Of a DNA stretch of 46,044 nucleotides, positions 28,454 through 38,252 are shown piece after piece (the stretch's first letter is position 1; every line of letters begins with the position of its first letter). The notes under the pieces are model-generated. The model saw only the letters and a program-made list of their open reading frames with translations, ran no database searches and was not told the origin of the DNA. The position numbers and the translations under genes were made by a program. The stretch is from an uncultured Geobacteraceae bacterium (GTDB lineage Bacteria > Desulfobacterota > Desulfuromonadia > Geobacterales > Pseudopelobacteraceae): assembly GCA_903901875.1 (NCBI GenBank), contig CAIUSO010000120.1:1-46044 (forward strand), read 5' to 3'.

Positions 28454-30250
28454 TCAGTCAACCTTGAGGATGGCGAGAAACGCTTCCTGGGGCAACTCCA
28501 CGTTGCCCACATTTTTCATCCGCTTCTTCCCTTCCTTCTGTTTTTCAAGCAGTTTTCGTTTACGGGTTATGTCGCCACCATAACATTTGGCAAGAACGTC
28601 CTTGCGCATGGCCTTGACCGTCTCCCGTGCAATGATTTTATTGCCGATGGCCGCCTGAATGGCAACTTCAAACATCTGCCGGGAGATAAGCTCCTTCATC
28701 TTGGCAACCAGATCCCGTCCCCGGAAATAAGCCTTTTCCCGATGAAGGATAAGTGAAAGGGCATCAACCACCTCACCGTTTATCATGACGTTCATCCGTA
28801 CCAGATCGCTGCGACGGTACTCAAGATGCTCGTAGTCAAGTGACGCGTACCCCTTGGTAATCGATTTCAGCCGGTCATAGAAATCAAGTACGATCTCATT
28901 CAACGGCAGCTCATAAATGATCATGACCCTGGTCGGCGTCAGATATTTGATCTCCCGCTGGACACCCCGCTTGTCTTCGCACAGGGCCAGCACACCGCCG
29001 ACAAAATCGTTGGGCACGTGAATATGGGCAAGAATGAACGGCTCTTCCAGATACTCGGTACTCTGGAGTTCCGGCATCTGATTGGCACTCTGGATCGAAT
29101 ACACCTCACCATTCAACCGATTTACCCGGTAAACAACGGTCGGTGCCGTGGTAATCAGGTCGAGTCCGAACTCACGCTCCAACCGTTCCTGGATGATTTC
29201 CATATGGAGCAGACCAAGGAAGCCGCAACGGAACCCAAAGCCAAGGGCCAGGGAGGTTTCCGGTTCAAAAGAAAATGACGAGTCATTCAGCTTCAACTTG
29301 GCAAGGGCATCACGGAGCTGTTCATATTGTACCGTATCAATGGGGTAAAGCCCCGAGAACACCATCGGCTTTACCTCCTTGAAGCCGCCAAGAGCCTGCT
29401 CGCACTGACGGTGAAGCAGAGTAACCGTATCCCCCACCTTGGCATCGGCCACGTCCTTGATACCGGCAATGATGAAACCAACTTCACCGGCCGCCAGTTC
29501 CGGCACTTCAACCATGGTCGGAGCAAAAACCCCGACTTTTAGTGCCTCAAAGGAGCTGTTGGTGGACATCAGCTGAATTTTGTCACCCTTTTTCAACGTC
29601 CCGTCAAAGATACGCACAAGAATGATAACCCCCTGATACTGATCGTACCAGGAATCAAACAGCAGGGCTTTCAGGGGAGCGGTAGCATCGCCGGACGGAG
29701 CGGGAATCTTTTTGACAATTTCTTCGAGGATTTCGTGGGTACCAATCCCCTCCTTGGCACTGGCCAGCACCGCATCGTGGGCGTCGATACCGATAATATC
29801 CTCTATCTCCTGCTTGACCCGTTCGGGATCGGCGGCCGGAAGGTCAATTTTGTTCAGAACCGGAAAGACCTCCAGGTTGATATCAAGGGCCAGATAGACG
29901 TTGGCCAGGGTCTGGGCTTCGACCCCCTGGGACGCATCTACCACCAGCAAGCCCCCTTCACAGGCGGCAAGTGAGCGGGAAACCTCATAGGTAAAGTCAA
30001 CATGACCGGGGGTATCAATCAGATTGAGGACATAGTCGGTACCATCATCGGACCGGTAGTTCAGCCGGACGGTCTGCGCCTTGATGGTAATGCCCCGTTC
30101 CCGTTCCAGATCCATTTTATCCAGGAACTGATTCTGCTTGTCCCGCTCGGATACCGTACCGGTATATTCGAGCAGACGGTCGGCAAGGGTTGATTTACCA
30201 TGGTCGATATGGGCAATGATTGAAAAATTTCGAATTCGGGTAATTTCCAT
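28454..30250 (-). CDS. lepA: Elongation factor 4 (ribosome back-translocase)
   Basis: A 598-residue translational GTPase. Seen: G1 loop [22 protein letters not shown], and the LepA-specific C-terminal region ending with [21 protein letters not shown] start at ATG 30250 ([10 protein letters not shown]), preceded by AAGGAATTC; a longer open frame upstream lacks homology. It is the first gene of lepA-lepB-aspS, divergent from tadA across 178 bases that hold both promoters; no box pair there has proper spacing. Confidence 0.96.
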   Translation of the reverse strand: MEITRIRNFSIIAHIDHGKSTLADRLLEYTGTVSERDKQNQFLDKMDLERERGITIKAQTVRLNYRSDDGTDYVLNLIDTPGHVDFTYEVSRSLAACEGGLLVVDASQGVEAQTLANVYLALDINLEVFPVLNKIDLPAADPERVKQEIEDIIGIDAHDAVLASAKEGIGTHEILEEIVKKIPAPSGDATAPLKALLFDSWYDQYQGVIILVRIFDGTLKKGDKIQLMSTNSSFEALKVGVFAPTMVEVPELAAGEVGFIIAGIKDVADAKVGDTVTLLHRQCEQALGGFKEVKPMVFSGLYPIDTVQYEQLRDALAKLKLNDSSFSFEPETSLALGFGFRCGFLGLLHMEIIQERLEREFGLDLITTAPTVVYRVNRLNGEVYSIQSANQMPELQSTEYLEEPFILAHIHVPNDFVGGVLALCEDKRGVQREIKYLTPTRVMIIYELPLNEIVLDFYDRLKSITKGYASLDYEHLEYRRSDLVRMNVMINGEVVDALSLILHREKAYFRGRDLVAKMKELISRQMFEVAIQAAIGNKIIARETVKAMRKDVLAKCYGGDITRKRKLLEKQKEGKKRMKNVGNVELPQEAFLAILKVD

Positions 30251-30428
30251 GAATTCCTTCGCGCTATGATAAATGAGGACTGTGAAGCATAAATAAAGAT
30301 GACAGGAAAGTAAAGGGAAATGGCACATACCGGGCCAACTGACCCAATATTTGTGCTTGACAATGGTGCTGTTTATACTACCGTACCATGGTACCATTCA
30401 TCTATAACACAAGGAGCGGCCCCCCATT

Positions 30429-30941
30429 TTGTCACCCCGTATCACGAACAGATCATCACCCCACCCCACCCATGAACGGTGGATGGCGCGTGCCATACAT
30501 GAGGCGCACAAGGCCCGGCTTAAAGGTGAAGTACCCATCGGCTGCGTAATCGTCTGGGGGGGGAAAATCATTGCCCGTGGTCATAACCTGCGGGAAACGA
30601 CCCGGGACCCAGCTGGGCACGCCGAACTGCTCGCCATCAGAAAAGCAGCCAAAAAACTGGGAGCCTGGCGACTTCTCGACACGACCCTCTACGTCACCCT
30701 GGAGCCATGTACCATGTGTATGGGAGCCATTATCCTGGCCCGCATTCCAACCGTTGTGTTTGGCTGTTTCGACCCGAAGGGGGGAGCGGCCGGTTCACTG
30801 TTCGACCTATCCCAGGACCCACGTCTCAACCATACGGTGGAGCTGATTCCCCGGGTAGCGGAAGAAGAGTGTTCCCATCTGCTTCGGGATTTTTTTTCGG
30901 AGTTGAGGAGACGAAAACGGGTAGAGGGTGGTAAGGAGTAA
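30429..30941 (+). CDS. tadA: tRNA-specific adenosine deaminase
   Basis: A 170-residue deaminase that converts A34 to inosine in tRNA-Arg(ACG). The zinc site is complete: His64 and Glu66 in G-H-A-E, Cys94 and Cys97 in P-C-T-M-C. Core ends near residue 150, followed by a basic tail (R-R-R-K-R). The frame opens with TTG 30429, twelve bases after AAGGAG; the first internal ATG (30483) would cut into the conserved first helix, so TTG is preferred. It is a single-gene unit facing lysC across a repeat-rich spacer. Confidence 0.94.
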   Translation: MSPRITNRSSPHPTHERWMARAIHEAHKARLKGEVPIGCVIVWGGKIIARGHNLRETTRDPAGHAELLAIRKAAKKLGAWRLLDTTLYVTLEPCTMCMGAIILARIPTVVFGCFDPKGGAAGSLFDLSQDPRLNHTVELIPRVAEEECSHLLRDFFSELRRRKRVEGGKE

Positions 30942-30957
30942 TGTAAGTGATGAATTT

Positions 30958-30983
30958 GTTGGGCACGCGATGGTTTGCCCAAC
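30958..30983. repeat. Palindromic element 1 (GTTGGGCA type)
   Basis: An 8-bp inverted repeat GTTGGGCA (30958-30965) and TGCCCAAC (30976-30983) directly after tadA. The same arm sequence recurs in element 4 of this spacer, so it looks like a dispersed repeat. Confidence 0.65.
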
Positions 30984-30986
30984 CTA

Positions 30987-31030
30987 CGAACATCGGGGGA
31001 GAACGGAATTCCATTCTCCCCCGATGTTCG
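30987..31030. repeat. Palindromic element 2, 17-bp perfect hairpin
   Basis: Arms 30987-31003 and 31014-31030 are perfect reverse complements (starting CGAACATCGGGGG) around a 10-base loop. No T-run follows on either strand, but the hairpin lies between convergent genes and may still serve as a terminator or RNA end stabiliser. Confidence 0.7.
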
Positions 31031-31069
31031 TCTGATTAGAAAATTGCATGGGGGAAACTCTGCCTTATC

Positions 31070-31112
31070 CCCTCATCCGGCCTTCGGCCACCTTCTCCCG
31101 GGGGGAGAAGGG
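31070..31112. repeat. Palindromic element 3 (CCTCATCCGGCCTTCGGCC type)
   Basis: Two small hairpins in a row: GGCC-TTC-GGCC (31079-31089) and CCTTCTCCC-GGG-GGGAGAAGG (31091-31111). This wording is familiar to me from intergenic repeats scattered in many proteobacterial genomes. Confidence 0.65.
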
Positions 31113-31137
31113 TTGCGTTTGATCATAAAAAATGAGG

Positions 31138-31173
31138 CACCTGTTGGGCAAAGCGTAGCGTGCCCAACAGGTG
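31138..31173. repeat. Palindromic element 4 (GTTGGGCA type), 13-bp arms
   Basis: Perfect arms CACCTGTTGGGCA (31138-31150) and TGCCCAACAGGTG (31161-31173) with a 10-base loop, ending ten bases from the lysC stop. It shares the GTTGGGCA core with element 1. Confidence 0.75.
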
Positions 31174-31182
31174 GTGCAATAA

Positions 31183-32397
31183 TCAGCCAGCCAGACCAAA
31201 GGTCTCGTGCATTACACGTACCGCAAGCTCCGTGTATTTCTCGTCAATCACAACAGAAATCTTGATTTCCGAGGTGGAAATCATCTGGATGTTGATGTTG
31301 TTCTGGGAAAGGGCACTGAACATCTGGGTTGCCACACCGGCGTGACTTCTCATGCCGAGTCCAACGATGGAAATCTTGCTGATGTTTTCATCGGAAAGAA
31401 CTTCCTTGGCCTGAACCGTCTTGGCAACTTCATTGGTGATCAACAATGCCTGTTTCAGGTCAGCCTTTGTCACCGTAAAGGTGAAGTCGGTAAGTCCGTT
31501 ATCGCTGACATTCTGCACAATCATATCCACCGAAATTGCGGCATCGGAGAGCGGAGTCAGTATCTTGGCGGCGATACCCGGCTTGTCAGGCACCCCTTTA
31601 ACGGCAATTTTTGCCTCATTTTTATCGTACGCTACTCCTGAAACGAGTATTCCTTCCATTTCCTTGTCCTCCCTGGTAACCATCGTACCGGTGTTTTCGT
31701 TAAGGCTTGAGCGGACGTGTACGTCCACGTTATATTTTTTGGCAAATTCAACCGAGCGGATCTGGAGTACTTTGGCACCCAGACTGGCAAGCTCCAGCAT
31801 TTCGTCGTAGGAGATTTTCTCAATCTTCCGGGCCTCTTTACAGACATTGGGGTCAGTGGTGTAGACACCGTCAACATCGGTATAGATCTCACAGACATCA
31901 GCCTTCAAGCCGGCTGCAATGGCTACGGCGGACGTATCGGAACCGCCACGCCCCAGGGTGGTCACATTGCCGTCGACGTCAACGCCCTGAAAACCGGCCA
32001 GCACAATGATGGTGCCTTCCTTCAAGTCCGCACGAATATTCTTGTCGTCGATACTTACAATACGGGCCTTGGATGCGGTGGAATCGGTAAGAATCGGCAC
32101 CTGCCACCCCTGATAGGACTTTGCCTTGTACCCCTGGGACTTCAGATACATGGAAAGGAGACCAATGGTGACCTGCTCACCGGTGGCCACCAGAACGTCA
32201 TATTCCCGGCCATCCGGTATCTCACACATCTCATTGGCAAGGGCAACCAGCTTGTTGGTCTCGCCCGACATGGCAGAAACCACGACGATCACATCATTTC
32301 CGGCGTCATAGGTTTTGATGATCCGTTTGGCAACATTTTTAATACGCTCGGGTGAGCCGACCGAGGTGCCACCGTACTTCTGTACTACGAGGGCCAT
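31183..32397 (-). CDS. lysC: Aspartate kinase with two ACT domains
   Basis: A 404-residue monofunctional aspartokinase. Seen: N-terminal V-Q-K-Y-G-G-T-S-V-G-S, G-R-G-G-S-D-T-S-A-V-A-I-A, Y-T-D-V-D-G-V-Y-T-T-D-P, and two ACT domains from about residue 265 to the end, which usually give feedback control by lysine and/or threonine. It phosphorylates aspartate, the first step to lysine, threonine, methionine and diaminopimelate. ATG 32397 follows AAAGGAGAGCGGT. It is the last gene of a long minus-strand run; only 71 bases separate it from tsaE and no lysine riboswitch fits there. Confidence 0.96.
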   Translation of the reverse strand: MALVVQKYGGTSVGSPERIKNVAKRIIKTYDAGNDVIVVVSAMSGETNKLVALANEMCEIPDGREYDVLVATGEQVTIGLLSMYLKSQGYKAKSYQGWQVPILTDSTASKARIVSIDDKNIRADLKEGTIIVLAGFQGVDVDGNVTTLGRGGSDTSAVAIAAGLKADVCEIYTDVDGVYTTDPNVCKEARKIEKISYDEMLELASLGAKVLQIRSVEFAKKYNVDVHVRSSLNENTGTMVTREDKEMEGILVSGVAYDKNEAKIAVKGVPDKPGIAAKILTPLSDAAISVDMIVQNVSDNGLTDFTFTVTKADLKQALLITNEVAKTVQAKEVLSDENISKISIVGLGMRSHAGVATQMFSALSQNNINIQMISTSEIKISVVIDEKYTELAVRVMHETFGLAG

Positions 32398-32468
32398 ACC
32401 GCTCTCCTTTATAAGAAAATGAACAGAGTTATAAAAAATAATTTTACCCTATAGCAGACATTCAGCCG

Positions 32469-32966
32469 TCAGGTCAAAGCTTTTTTTACGTTATTCAACT
32501 TCTCACCTAACCGTAACATAATGGTGGTTGACTCATTTCCCGAACCGGATACGGTGATCAGGCGCTGATCTTCGCCGGTATATTCAAAACTGATGGTAAG
32601 GTGATCTTCGGGCAGCAGCTCGGTGAGACGTTCAGACCATTCAACAACGCTGACCCCGGCACCGTAAAAGTACTCTTCAAAACCAAGTTCAATGACGTCA
32701 TCATCACCGGTCAGCCGATAAAAATCAAAATGATACACCGGAACGTTTCCACCATAACAGTTCATGATGGCATAGGTCGGACTGGCAACCAAATGGGCAC
32801 TTTCCGGAGCCACGGCAGCAACAACCCCACGGGTAAAGCAGGTTTTACCACCACCAAGATCCCCCTGCAGCGCAACAAAGCTTCCCGGTTTCAGCAGTGA
32901 GCCAATCGTTCTGCCATACTCTTCGGTTTCGGCCGCCGAATGGGCGGTCAGGGACAACACCTCCAT
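32469..32966 (-). CDS. tsaE: tRNA threonylcarbamoyladenosine biosynthesis ATPase TsaE
   Basis: A 165-residue P-loop ATPase of the TsaBDE complex that makes t6A37 in tRNAs reading ANN codons. Walker A is G-D-L-G-G-G-K-T (35-42); further family marks are S-P-T-Y-A-I-M-N and H-F-D-F-Y-R-L, followed by V-V-E-W-S-E-R. Its start overlaps the stop of the CBS gene by one base, so the two are coupled. Confidence 0.93.
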   Translation of the reverse strand: MEVLSLTAHSAAETEEYGRTIGSLLKPGSFVALQGDLGGGKTCFTRGVVAAVAPESAHLVASPTYAIMNCYGGNVPVYHFDFYRLTGDDDVIELGFEEYFYGAGVSVVEWSERLTELLPEDHLTISFEYTGEDQRLITVSGSGNESTTIMLRLGEKLNNVKKALT

Positions 32967-33415
32967 TACCGGTTCATGGAACGAATAATATCGATTCTCG
33001 ATACCATGCCGACCAGGATATCCCCATCCACAACCGGCAGGGCGTGCAGCTTTTGGTTACTCATTATTTCCGCCGCATCACTGACTGAAAGGTCCGATGA
33101 AACGGTGACCACATCGGTCGAAGCCAGCTCCAGTGCGGTCTGGGCCGTGATTTTGTCAAGGTCACGCTGCAGTGTCCCCTCTCCTCCCAACGGAATAACC
33201 CAATCAAAAAGCGAGATTACCGTCGGCATATGCAGTGGTCGGTCCTGCTCAACCAGATCGGAGGCGGTCACAACTCCCCACAGTTTTCCATTTTCATCCA
33301 CAACGGGCAGTGAGCCAAAATGCTTGGTATCGAAAATGTGCGCCATTTCCCGCACGGTGGTGGCACCCTCTATGGAAACAACGTCACGGGTCATGATATC
33401 AGCTACGGTCAACAT
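32966..33415 (-). CDS. CBS-domain pair protein
   Basis: A 149-residue stand-alone CBS pair: D-I-M-T-R-D-V-V-S-I-E-G-A opens the first and W-G-V-V-T-A-S-D-L-V-E closes it. A linker of about 30 residues leads to the second, ending G-M-V-S-R-I-D-I-I. It starts at ATG 33415 after GGAGAAATAATT, overlapping nothing but sitting two bases from the nnr stop. CBS pairs bind adenosine nucleotides. Its place between the metabolite repair enzyme Nnr, which acts on NAD(P)H hydrates, and tsaE gives no firm function. Confidence 0.85.
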   Translation of the reverse strand: MLTVADIMTRDVVSIEGATTVREMAHIFDTKHFGSLPVVDENGKLWGVVTASDLVEQDRPLHMPTVISLFDWVIPLGGEGTLQRDLDKITAQTALELASTDVVTVSSDLSVSDAAEIMSNQKLHALPVVDGDILVGMVSRIDIIRSMNR

Positions 33416-33417
33416 AA

Positions 33418-34968
33418 TTATTTCTCCTTGTGCAGCAATGTGTAATAGGCATACGGTATCTGCTCCAGCACGTCCGTTGCAGTGATACCGATTTCCCCTT
33501 TACTCTGAGCAATGATGTCAGCGGCATATCCGTGGAGAAAGACTCCCAGACGGCAGGCATCCCATGCCGGGTACCCCTGCCCCAGCAACGAAGTGATAAT
33601 TCCGGTCAACACATCACCCATGCCACCGGAGGCCATACCCGGATTGCCACTGCCGTTAATCGCCACTCTGCCGTCCGGTGATGCCACAATGGTACGGGCA
33701 CCCTTGAGAACCAGAAACAGATCATGGGTCCGGGCAAAGGCACGGGCTACGGTAATGCGGTCGAACAGTGACTCCGGTAGGGGGGCACCCAGCAGACGTC
33801 CCATTTCACCCGGATGGGGAGTTACCACCAGCTGTTCAGTTTTTTTACTCTCAAGCAGCGACATATCCTGAGCGATGGCGTTCAAACCGTCGGCATCAAT
33901 CACCAACGGAGCCAGCACTGTCCCAACCAGCGCACAGACCAGAGTGCGGGTGTCCTGATGCGGCCCCAGTCCGGGACCGATGGCTACGGCACTTTTGCCG
34001 GAAAGAAGTTTTTCAAGTACCGGCAGGGCCTGACAGCCGAGATAGCCGGAACCGGAGTCGGGCAGCGGCACCGTCATGGCCTCGGTTGTTTTCACCTCCA
34101 TGATTCCATGGAGAGCTTCCGGTACCGCCACAGTAACCAGTCCCGATCCGCTGCGTACCGCACTGTTTGCGGACAGTGAGGCGGCACCGCTCTTGCCGGT
34201 GGAACCGGCAATCACCAGGCAATGGCCGAAGGAGCCCTTGTGGGCTTGACGTTCCCGCTTCCGCACGAGAGACCCAGCCAGAGCGGCGGTGAGAAATTCA
34301 AAACCGGTCGCCCCCTCCGTGAGATCGGCCGGAATGCCGATATCGGTCACCACAAGTCTGCCCACATACTCTGCCCCCGGATAGAGGATATGACCCAATT
34401 TGGCTAAGGCAAAGGTTACGGTGAGATCGGCTTTCACGGCAACCCCGAGGACGGCACCGGTGGTGCCGTTGATGCCGGACGGAATATCCACCGCAATGAT
34501 CGGACGTCCGGAGCCGTTCATACAGAGGATGGCTTCCCGATACAGACCGGTGACCTCCCCCCGTAAACCGGTACCGAACAACCCGTCAACAATATAGTCT
34601 GCCCGACGGATCACCTCGCCGTACCGGGAAACGAAGAGCCGTTCATCGGTACAGCAGTTGACCATGGCAGCGGGAAGACGGTCGAGACAGGTGGCCGCAT
34701 CACCGGTGATATCACGGCGTTCGGCCAAAAGGATGACCAGAACCTTCACCCCCTTCTGTCTCAGCAGACGGGCGATGACATAACCATCACCCCCATTATT
34801 ACCTTTGCCGGCAATAATCACCGCAGAACCGGCAGAGCCGAATTCGGCTACAATTTCATCGACGCACCGCTGACCGGCCCGTTCCATCAACTGCACTCCG
34901 GGGATATGCCGTTCGTTGATGGCACTGCGGTCGAGCTCCTGCATGGTTTGTGATGTTATTACTTTCAT
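33418..34968 (-). CDS. nnr: Bifunctional NAD(P)HX epimerase/dehydratase
   Basis: A 516-residue fusion that repairs hydrated NADH and NADPH. The N-terminal YjeF/NnrE epimerase domain (1-215) shows [14 protein letters not shown] and D-G-L-F-G-T-G. The C-terminal NnrD dehydratase domain (about 225-510) shows [20 protein letters not shown] and the [16 protein letters not shown] active-site stretch. It overlaps acpS by four bases (ATGA). Confidence 0.95.
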   Translation of the reverse strand: MKVITSQTMQELDRSAINERHIPGVQLMERAGQRCVDEIVAEFGSAGSAVIIAGKGNNGGDGYVIARLLRQKGVKVLVILLAERRDITGDAATCLDRLPAAMVNCCTDERLFVSRYGEVIRRADYIVDGLFGTGLRGEVTGLYREAILCMNGSGRPIIAVDIPSGINGTTGAVLGVAVKADLTVTFALAKLGHILYPGAEYVGRLVVTDIGIPADLTEGATGFEFLTAALAGSLVRKRERQAHKGSFGHCLVIAGSTGKSGAASLSANSAVRSGSGLVTVAVPEALHGIMEVKTTEAMTVPLPDSGSGYLGCQALPVLEKLLSGKSAVAIGPGLGPHQDTRTLVCALVGTVLAPLVIDADGLNAIAQDMSLLESKKTEQLVVTPHPGEMGRLLGAPLPESLFDRITVARAFARTHDLFLVLKGARTIVASPDGRVAINGSGNPGMASGGMGDVLTGIITSLLGQGYPAWDACRLGVFLHGYAADIIAQSKGEIGITATDVLEQIPYAYYTLLHKEK

Positions 34969-35342
34969 CGTGACTCCAGAACCACCATCGCTATGGCACT
35001 ACCCCCATCGTGGGAAATGGAGAGATGGCTGCCGAGCAGATTGACTTCCATCAACCGGGCTGCCTGACCGGACAGCTTCAACAGCGGCTTGCCCAGGGTG
35101 TCATTGGTTACTTCCATATCCAGCCATGAAATACCATCTCGGAGACCGGTGCCCAGGGCCTTGAGAAAAGCCTCCTTTGCCGCAAACCGACCGGCCAGGC
35201 AGGAGGCCCCATCCTTTCTCCCGCCGCACCGCGACCGTTCCTCCTCCGTAAACAGACGTTCAAGAATAGCCCTGTTTCCCCCATCAATAAAACGCTGAAA
35301 GCGGGCTATGGCAACGATATCGGTTCCGATACCGAAGATCAT
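34965..35342 (-). CDS. acpS: Holo-[acyl-carrier-protein] synthase
   Basis: A 125-residue AcpS that transfers phosphopantetheine from CoA to acyl carrier protein. Seen: G-I-G-T-D-I-V near the N-terminus (magnesium-binding Asp), [14 protein letters not shown], and L-S-I-S-H-D. It overlaps pdxJ by four bases and nnr by four, so these genes are translated together. The pdxJ-acpS pairing is conserved in many bacteria. Confidence 0.96.
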   Translation of the reverse strand: MIFGIGTDIVAIARFQRFIDGGNRAILERLFTEEERSRCGGRKDGASCLAGRFAAKEAFLKALGTGLRDGISWLDMEVTNDTLGKPLLKLSGQAARLMEVNLLGSHLSISHDGGSAIAMVVLESR

Positions 35343-36058
35343 GCGTATTTGAGCAGATCTACCATATCCCGTACCGCCCGATCCAACCCCACAAAGGTGG
35401 CCCGGGCGATGATGGAATGGCCGATATTATACTCTTCAACCCCTCCGAGAGCGGTCACCGCCTTGATATTGGTATAGTTCAGCCCATGTCCCGCATTGAC
35501 CCCCAGGCCGACTTTCCGCGCCAGTTTGATGGCCGTATCGATGGCTTCAAGCTCGTGGTGCTGTGCATCCCAGCCGATGGAATCCGCATATTTTCCCGTA
35601 TGTATTTCGATGTAATCGGCACCGGTTTTGAGTGCCGCCTTGATCTGCTCCTGATTCGGATCGATGAACAGACTGACGGAGATCCCCCCGTCACGGAGCC
35701 GTTTTACCGTATCCGAGATATGCTTGGCGTTGACGATAACATCCAGTCCCCCCTCGGTTGTCAGTTCCTGACGCTTTTCCGGCACCAGCGTTACCTGTTC
35801 CGGCTTCACCCTGAGGGCGATTCTCACCATCTCCTGGGTGGCAGCCATTTCCAAATTGAGCTTGGTCTTGATTGTCTGCCGGAGAATTTCAAGATCCCGA
35901 TCCTGGATATGTCGGCGATCTTCCCGCAGATGGATGGTAATTCCCTCGGCACCGGCCAGTTCACCGATGGCAGCAGCCGTAACCGGATCCGGCTCCGCCC
36001 CCCCCCGTGCCTGACGGACGGTGGCAATATGATCGACATTCAGTCCCAGTTTCGCCAT
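35339..36058 (-). CDS. pdxJ: Pyridoxine 5'-phosphate synthase
   Basis: A 239-residue PdxJ that condenses 1-deoxyxylulose 5-phosphate with 3-amino-2-oxopropyl phosphate, making pyridoxine phosphate. Seen: [33 protein letters not shown] and V-N-A-G-H-G-L-N-Y. The start ATG shares its last base with the glmM stop. It implies the DXP-dependent vitamin B6 pathway. Confidence 0.97.
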   Translation of the reverse strand: MAKLGLNVDHIATVRQARGGAEPDPVTAAAIGELAGAEGITIHLREDRRHIQDRDLEILRQTIKTKLNLEMAATQEMVRIALRVKPEQVTLVPEKRQELTTEGGLDVIVNAKHISDTVKRLRDGGISVSLFIDPNQEQIKAALKTGADYIEIHTGKYADSIGWDAQHHELEAIDTAIKLARKVGLGVNAGHGLNYTNIKAVTALGGVEEYNIGHSIIARATFVGLDRAVRDMVDLLKYA

Positions 36059-37416
36059 TATTTTTCTCCGATATGTTTCCTGACCAGTTCACAAATTTCA
36101 TTGGCCCAGGTGGTAATTTCGTATTTATCCTGACCTTCAAGCATAACTCTCAGGAGCGGTTCCGTACCGGAGTACCGGATGAGTACCCTCCCCTCGCTCC
36201 CCAGCTTTGCTTCAACGTCACGAATCTTTGCCGCAACATCGGCGATTGACATGATATCAACCTTTTCCCGCACCCGGGTGTTACTCAGAACCTGGGGAAG
36301 TGGGATCATAATTTCAGCCAGTTCGGAGAGGGTTTTTCCCTCACGGCGCATGACCGCGAGGAGTTGCAGGGCTGACATGATACCGTCACCGGTGGTATTA
36401 TGATCGAGGAAGATCATATGCCCCGACTGTTCTCCCCCCAGATTATACCCGCCATTGCGCATGGCCTCCACAACGTAACGGTCCCCCACGTCTGTTTTGA
36501 TAATCTTGCCGCCGCATTTGCGCAGCGCAATATCAAGTCCCATATTACTCATGACCGTCGCAACCAGGGTCTTTTTCTTGAGCAGCTTCCGCTTGAGCAT
36601 ATCGCTGGCACAGATGGCCATGATGTGATCCCCGTCCACCTCATTGCCAAACTCGTCACAGACGATGACCCGGTCAGCATCTCCGTCAAGGGCAATACCG
36701 ATGTCCGCGCGATGTTTCTTGACCGCCTCGCTGATAACCGCCGGATAGGTGGAACCACACTCGGCATTGATGTTGGTACCGTTCGGCTTGACGCCGTAGG
36801 GAATCACCTCGGCACCCAGTTCCTCGAATACCGCCGGAGCCACCTTGTAGGCAGCCCCGTTGGCGCAGTCAAGGACGATCTTCAGACCGGACAGATCCAG
36901 CTCCTGGGGAAAGGTGTTCTTGAGAAATACGATATACCGCCCGGCAGCATCCTCAATCCGGTACGCTTTGCCGACTTCGGTTGCGGTCGGACGAAGAGCA
37001 TCTATCTTGTTTGATTCGATGAGCTTCTCAATCTTCCTTTCAACATCGTCCGGCAATTTGAACCCGTCGGCAGAAAAGAATTTAATCCCGTTGTCCTGAA
37101 AGGCGTTGTGGGATGCGGAGATAACAACCCCCGCATCTGCCCGCATTGAAGAGGTAATATTAGCAATACCCGGTGTCGGCAGGGGTCCCACCTGGAGTAC
37201 ATCAACCCCCATGGAGCAGATACCGGCAACCAGAGCGTTCTCAAGCATATAGCCGGAGAGCCGGGTGTCCTTACCGATAACGATCCGGTGCCGACGATTC
37301 CTCCCCCCCTTAAAAATGTAGGCGGCCGCACGCCCCAGCTGCATTGCCATTTCCGTTGTCATCGGATAGACATTTGCCACGCCACGAACTCCGTCGGTTC
37401 CGAAAAGTTTTTTCAT
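36058..37416 (-). CDS. glmM: Phosphoglucosamine mutase
   Basis: A 452-residue mutase that converts glucosamine 6-phosphate to the 1-phosphate for peptidoglycan and LPS precursors. Seen: [12 protein letters not shown], the phospho-serine Ser102 in I-S-A-S-H-N, the magnesium loop D-G-D-A-D-R, G-G-E-Q-S-G-H, and the C-terminal phosphate-binding R-Y-S-G-T-E-P. It follows cdaA by 14 bases. GlmM and CdaA are physically linked in Gram-positive bacteria, where GlmM restrains c-di-AMP synthesis. Confidence 0.97.
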   Translation of the reverse strand: MKKLFGTDGVRGVANVYPMTTEMAMQLGRAAAYIFKGGRNRRHRIVIGKDTRLSGYMLENALVAGICSMGVDVLQVGPLPTPGIANITSSMRADAGVVISASHNAFQDNGIKFFSADGFKLPDDVERKIEKLIESNKIDALRPTATEVGKAYRIEDAAGRYIVFLKNTFPQELDLSGLKIVLDCANGAAYKVAPAVFEELGAEVIPYGVKPNGTNINAECGSTYPAVISEAVKKHRADIGIALDGDADRVIVCDEFGNEVDGDHIMAICASDMLKRKLLKKKTLVATVMSNMGLDIALRKCGGKIIKTDVGDRYVVEAMRNGGYNLGGEQSGHMIFLDHNTTGDGIMSALQLLAVMRREGKTLSELAEIMIPLPQVLSNTRVREKVDIMSIADVAAKIRDVEAKLGSEGRVLIRYSGTEPLLRVMLEGQDKYEITTWANEICELVRKHIGEK

Positions 37417-37430
37417 AGTTTACCGCCTCC

Positions 37431-38219
37431 TTAGTGATCCGTTGCAGCCGGTACCCGGGGAGCACGCCGCCCTTCAATTGCCTTACGGGCAAGACGTCGA
37501 ATCTCCGCCGGATCGGCGTCATAGGTAATTTTTCCTTCATGGACAATGGATATTTTGCCGGTCTCTTCCGAAACCACCAGCACCAGGGCATCTGTCTGTT
37601 CGGAAATTCCCAGGGCGGCACGATGGCGGGTACCGAAACGTTTGGCTATATCAGGATTCTGTGAAAGCGGCAAAATACATCCGGCCGAAATAATCTTGTC
37701 CTTATGGATAATGACGGCTCCATCATGGATCGGTGAATAGGGGAGAAAGATGGAGTTCAGCAGTTCACTGGTCACCTTGGCATCAATTTCAGTGCCAACC
37801 TGAACCAGATGATCCAGTGACATCTGGCGGATAATAACGATAAGGGCACCGATCTGGCGGGCAGCCAGTTCATGGAGCCCCTTTGACAGCTCATCGACGC
37901 TCGTGGTCAGGTCCAGGCTATCCCCGTCACCGGTTGCGTGTCGTTTCCAGAAGGTGAACAGGGCACGTTTAATATCACTCTGGAAGATAAGAGCGACAAT
38001 AACCGGCGATGAGGTAAGCAGCAGATGGAAAAACGCGGATGTTGCGGTCAAGCCGGCCAGATCAGCACAATACGCGGCAGCAGTAACGACGGCAAGAACG
38101 GCGAGGAGCCGCACCGCAGCATCCCGTTTGAGAATGAGCGTGCAACCGTAAATCAGACCGGCAACAACAAGTTTGTCGAATACGGCAATGAGGGTAATAC
38201 TGTCAGGATCAAAAGCCAT
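37431..38219 (-). CDS. cdaA: Membrane diadenylate cyclase (c-di-AMP synthase) CdaA
   Basis: A 262-residue DAC protein. Three hydrophobic segments (about 8-30, 37-57, 62-80) form the membrane part. The cyclase domain follows a linker and has both catalytic motifs: D-G-A at 166-168 and R-H-R at 198-200. It makes c-di-AMP from two ATP. It is followed by glmM with no cdaR (YbbR-domain) gene between, although many genomes have cdaA-cdaR-glmM. Preceded by folP with a 33-base gap. The C-terminal tail (R-K-A-I-E-G-R-R-A-P-R) is basic. Confidence 0.95.
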   Translation of the reverse strand: MAFDPDSITLIAVFDKLVVAGLIYGCTLILKRDAAVRLLAVLAVVTAAAYCADLAGLTATSAFFHLLLTSSPVIVALIFQSDIKRALFTFWKRHATGDGDSLDLTTSVDELSKGLHELAARQIGALIVIIRQMSLDHLVQVGTEIDAKVTSELLNSIFLPYSPIHDGAVIIHKDKIISAGCILPLSQNPDIAKRFGTRHRAALGISEQTDALVLVVSEETGKISIVHEGKITYDADPAEIRRLARKAIEGRRAPRVPAATDH

Positions 38220-38252
38220 ATTTCCCCTTTGAAATCGGCATGCAACGCCATA

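Noticed and set aside
30357-30379. TTGACA (30357-30362) and TATACT (30374-30379) before tadA as a promoter
   Set aside because: The boxes are only 11 bases apart, far too close for sigma-70.
30942-31182. CRISPR array in the tadA-lysC spacer
   Set aside because: The repeats are palindromes of different sequence and length with no regular unit-spacer period.
32398-32468. Lysine riboswitch before lysC
   Set aside because: The gap is 71 bases, too short for the aptamer, and lacks its conserved core.
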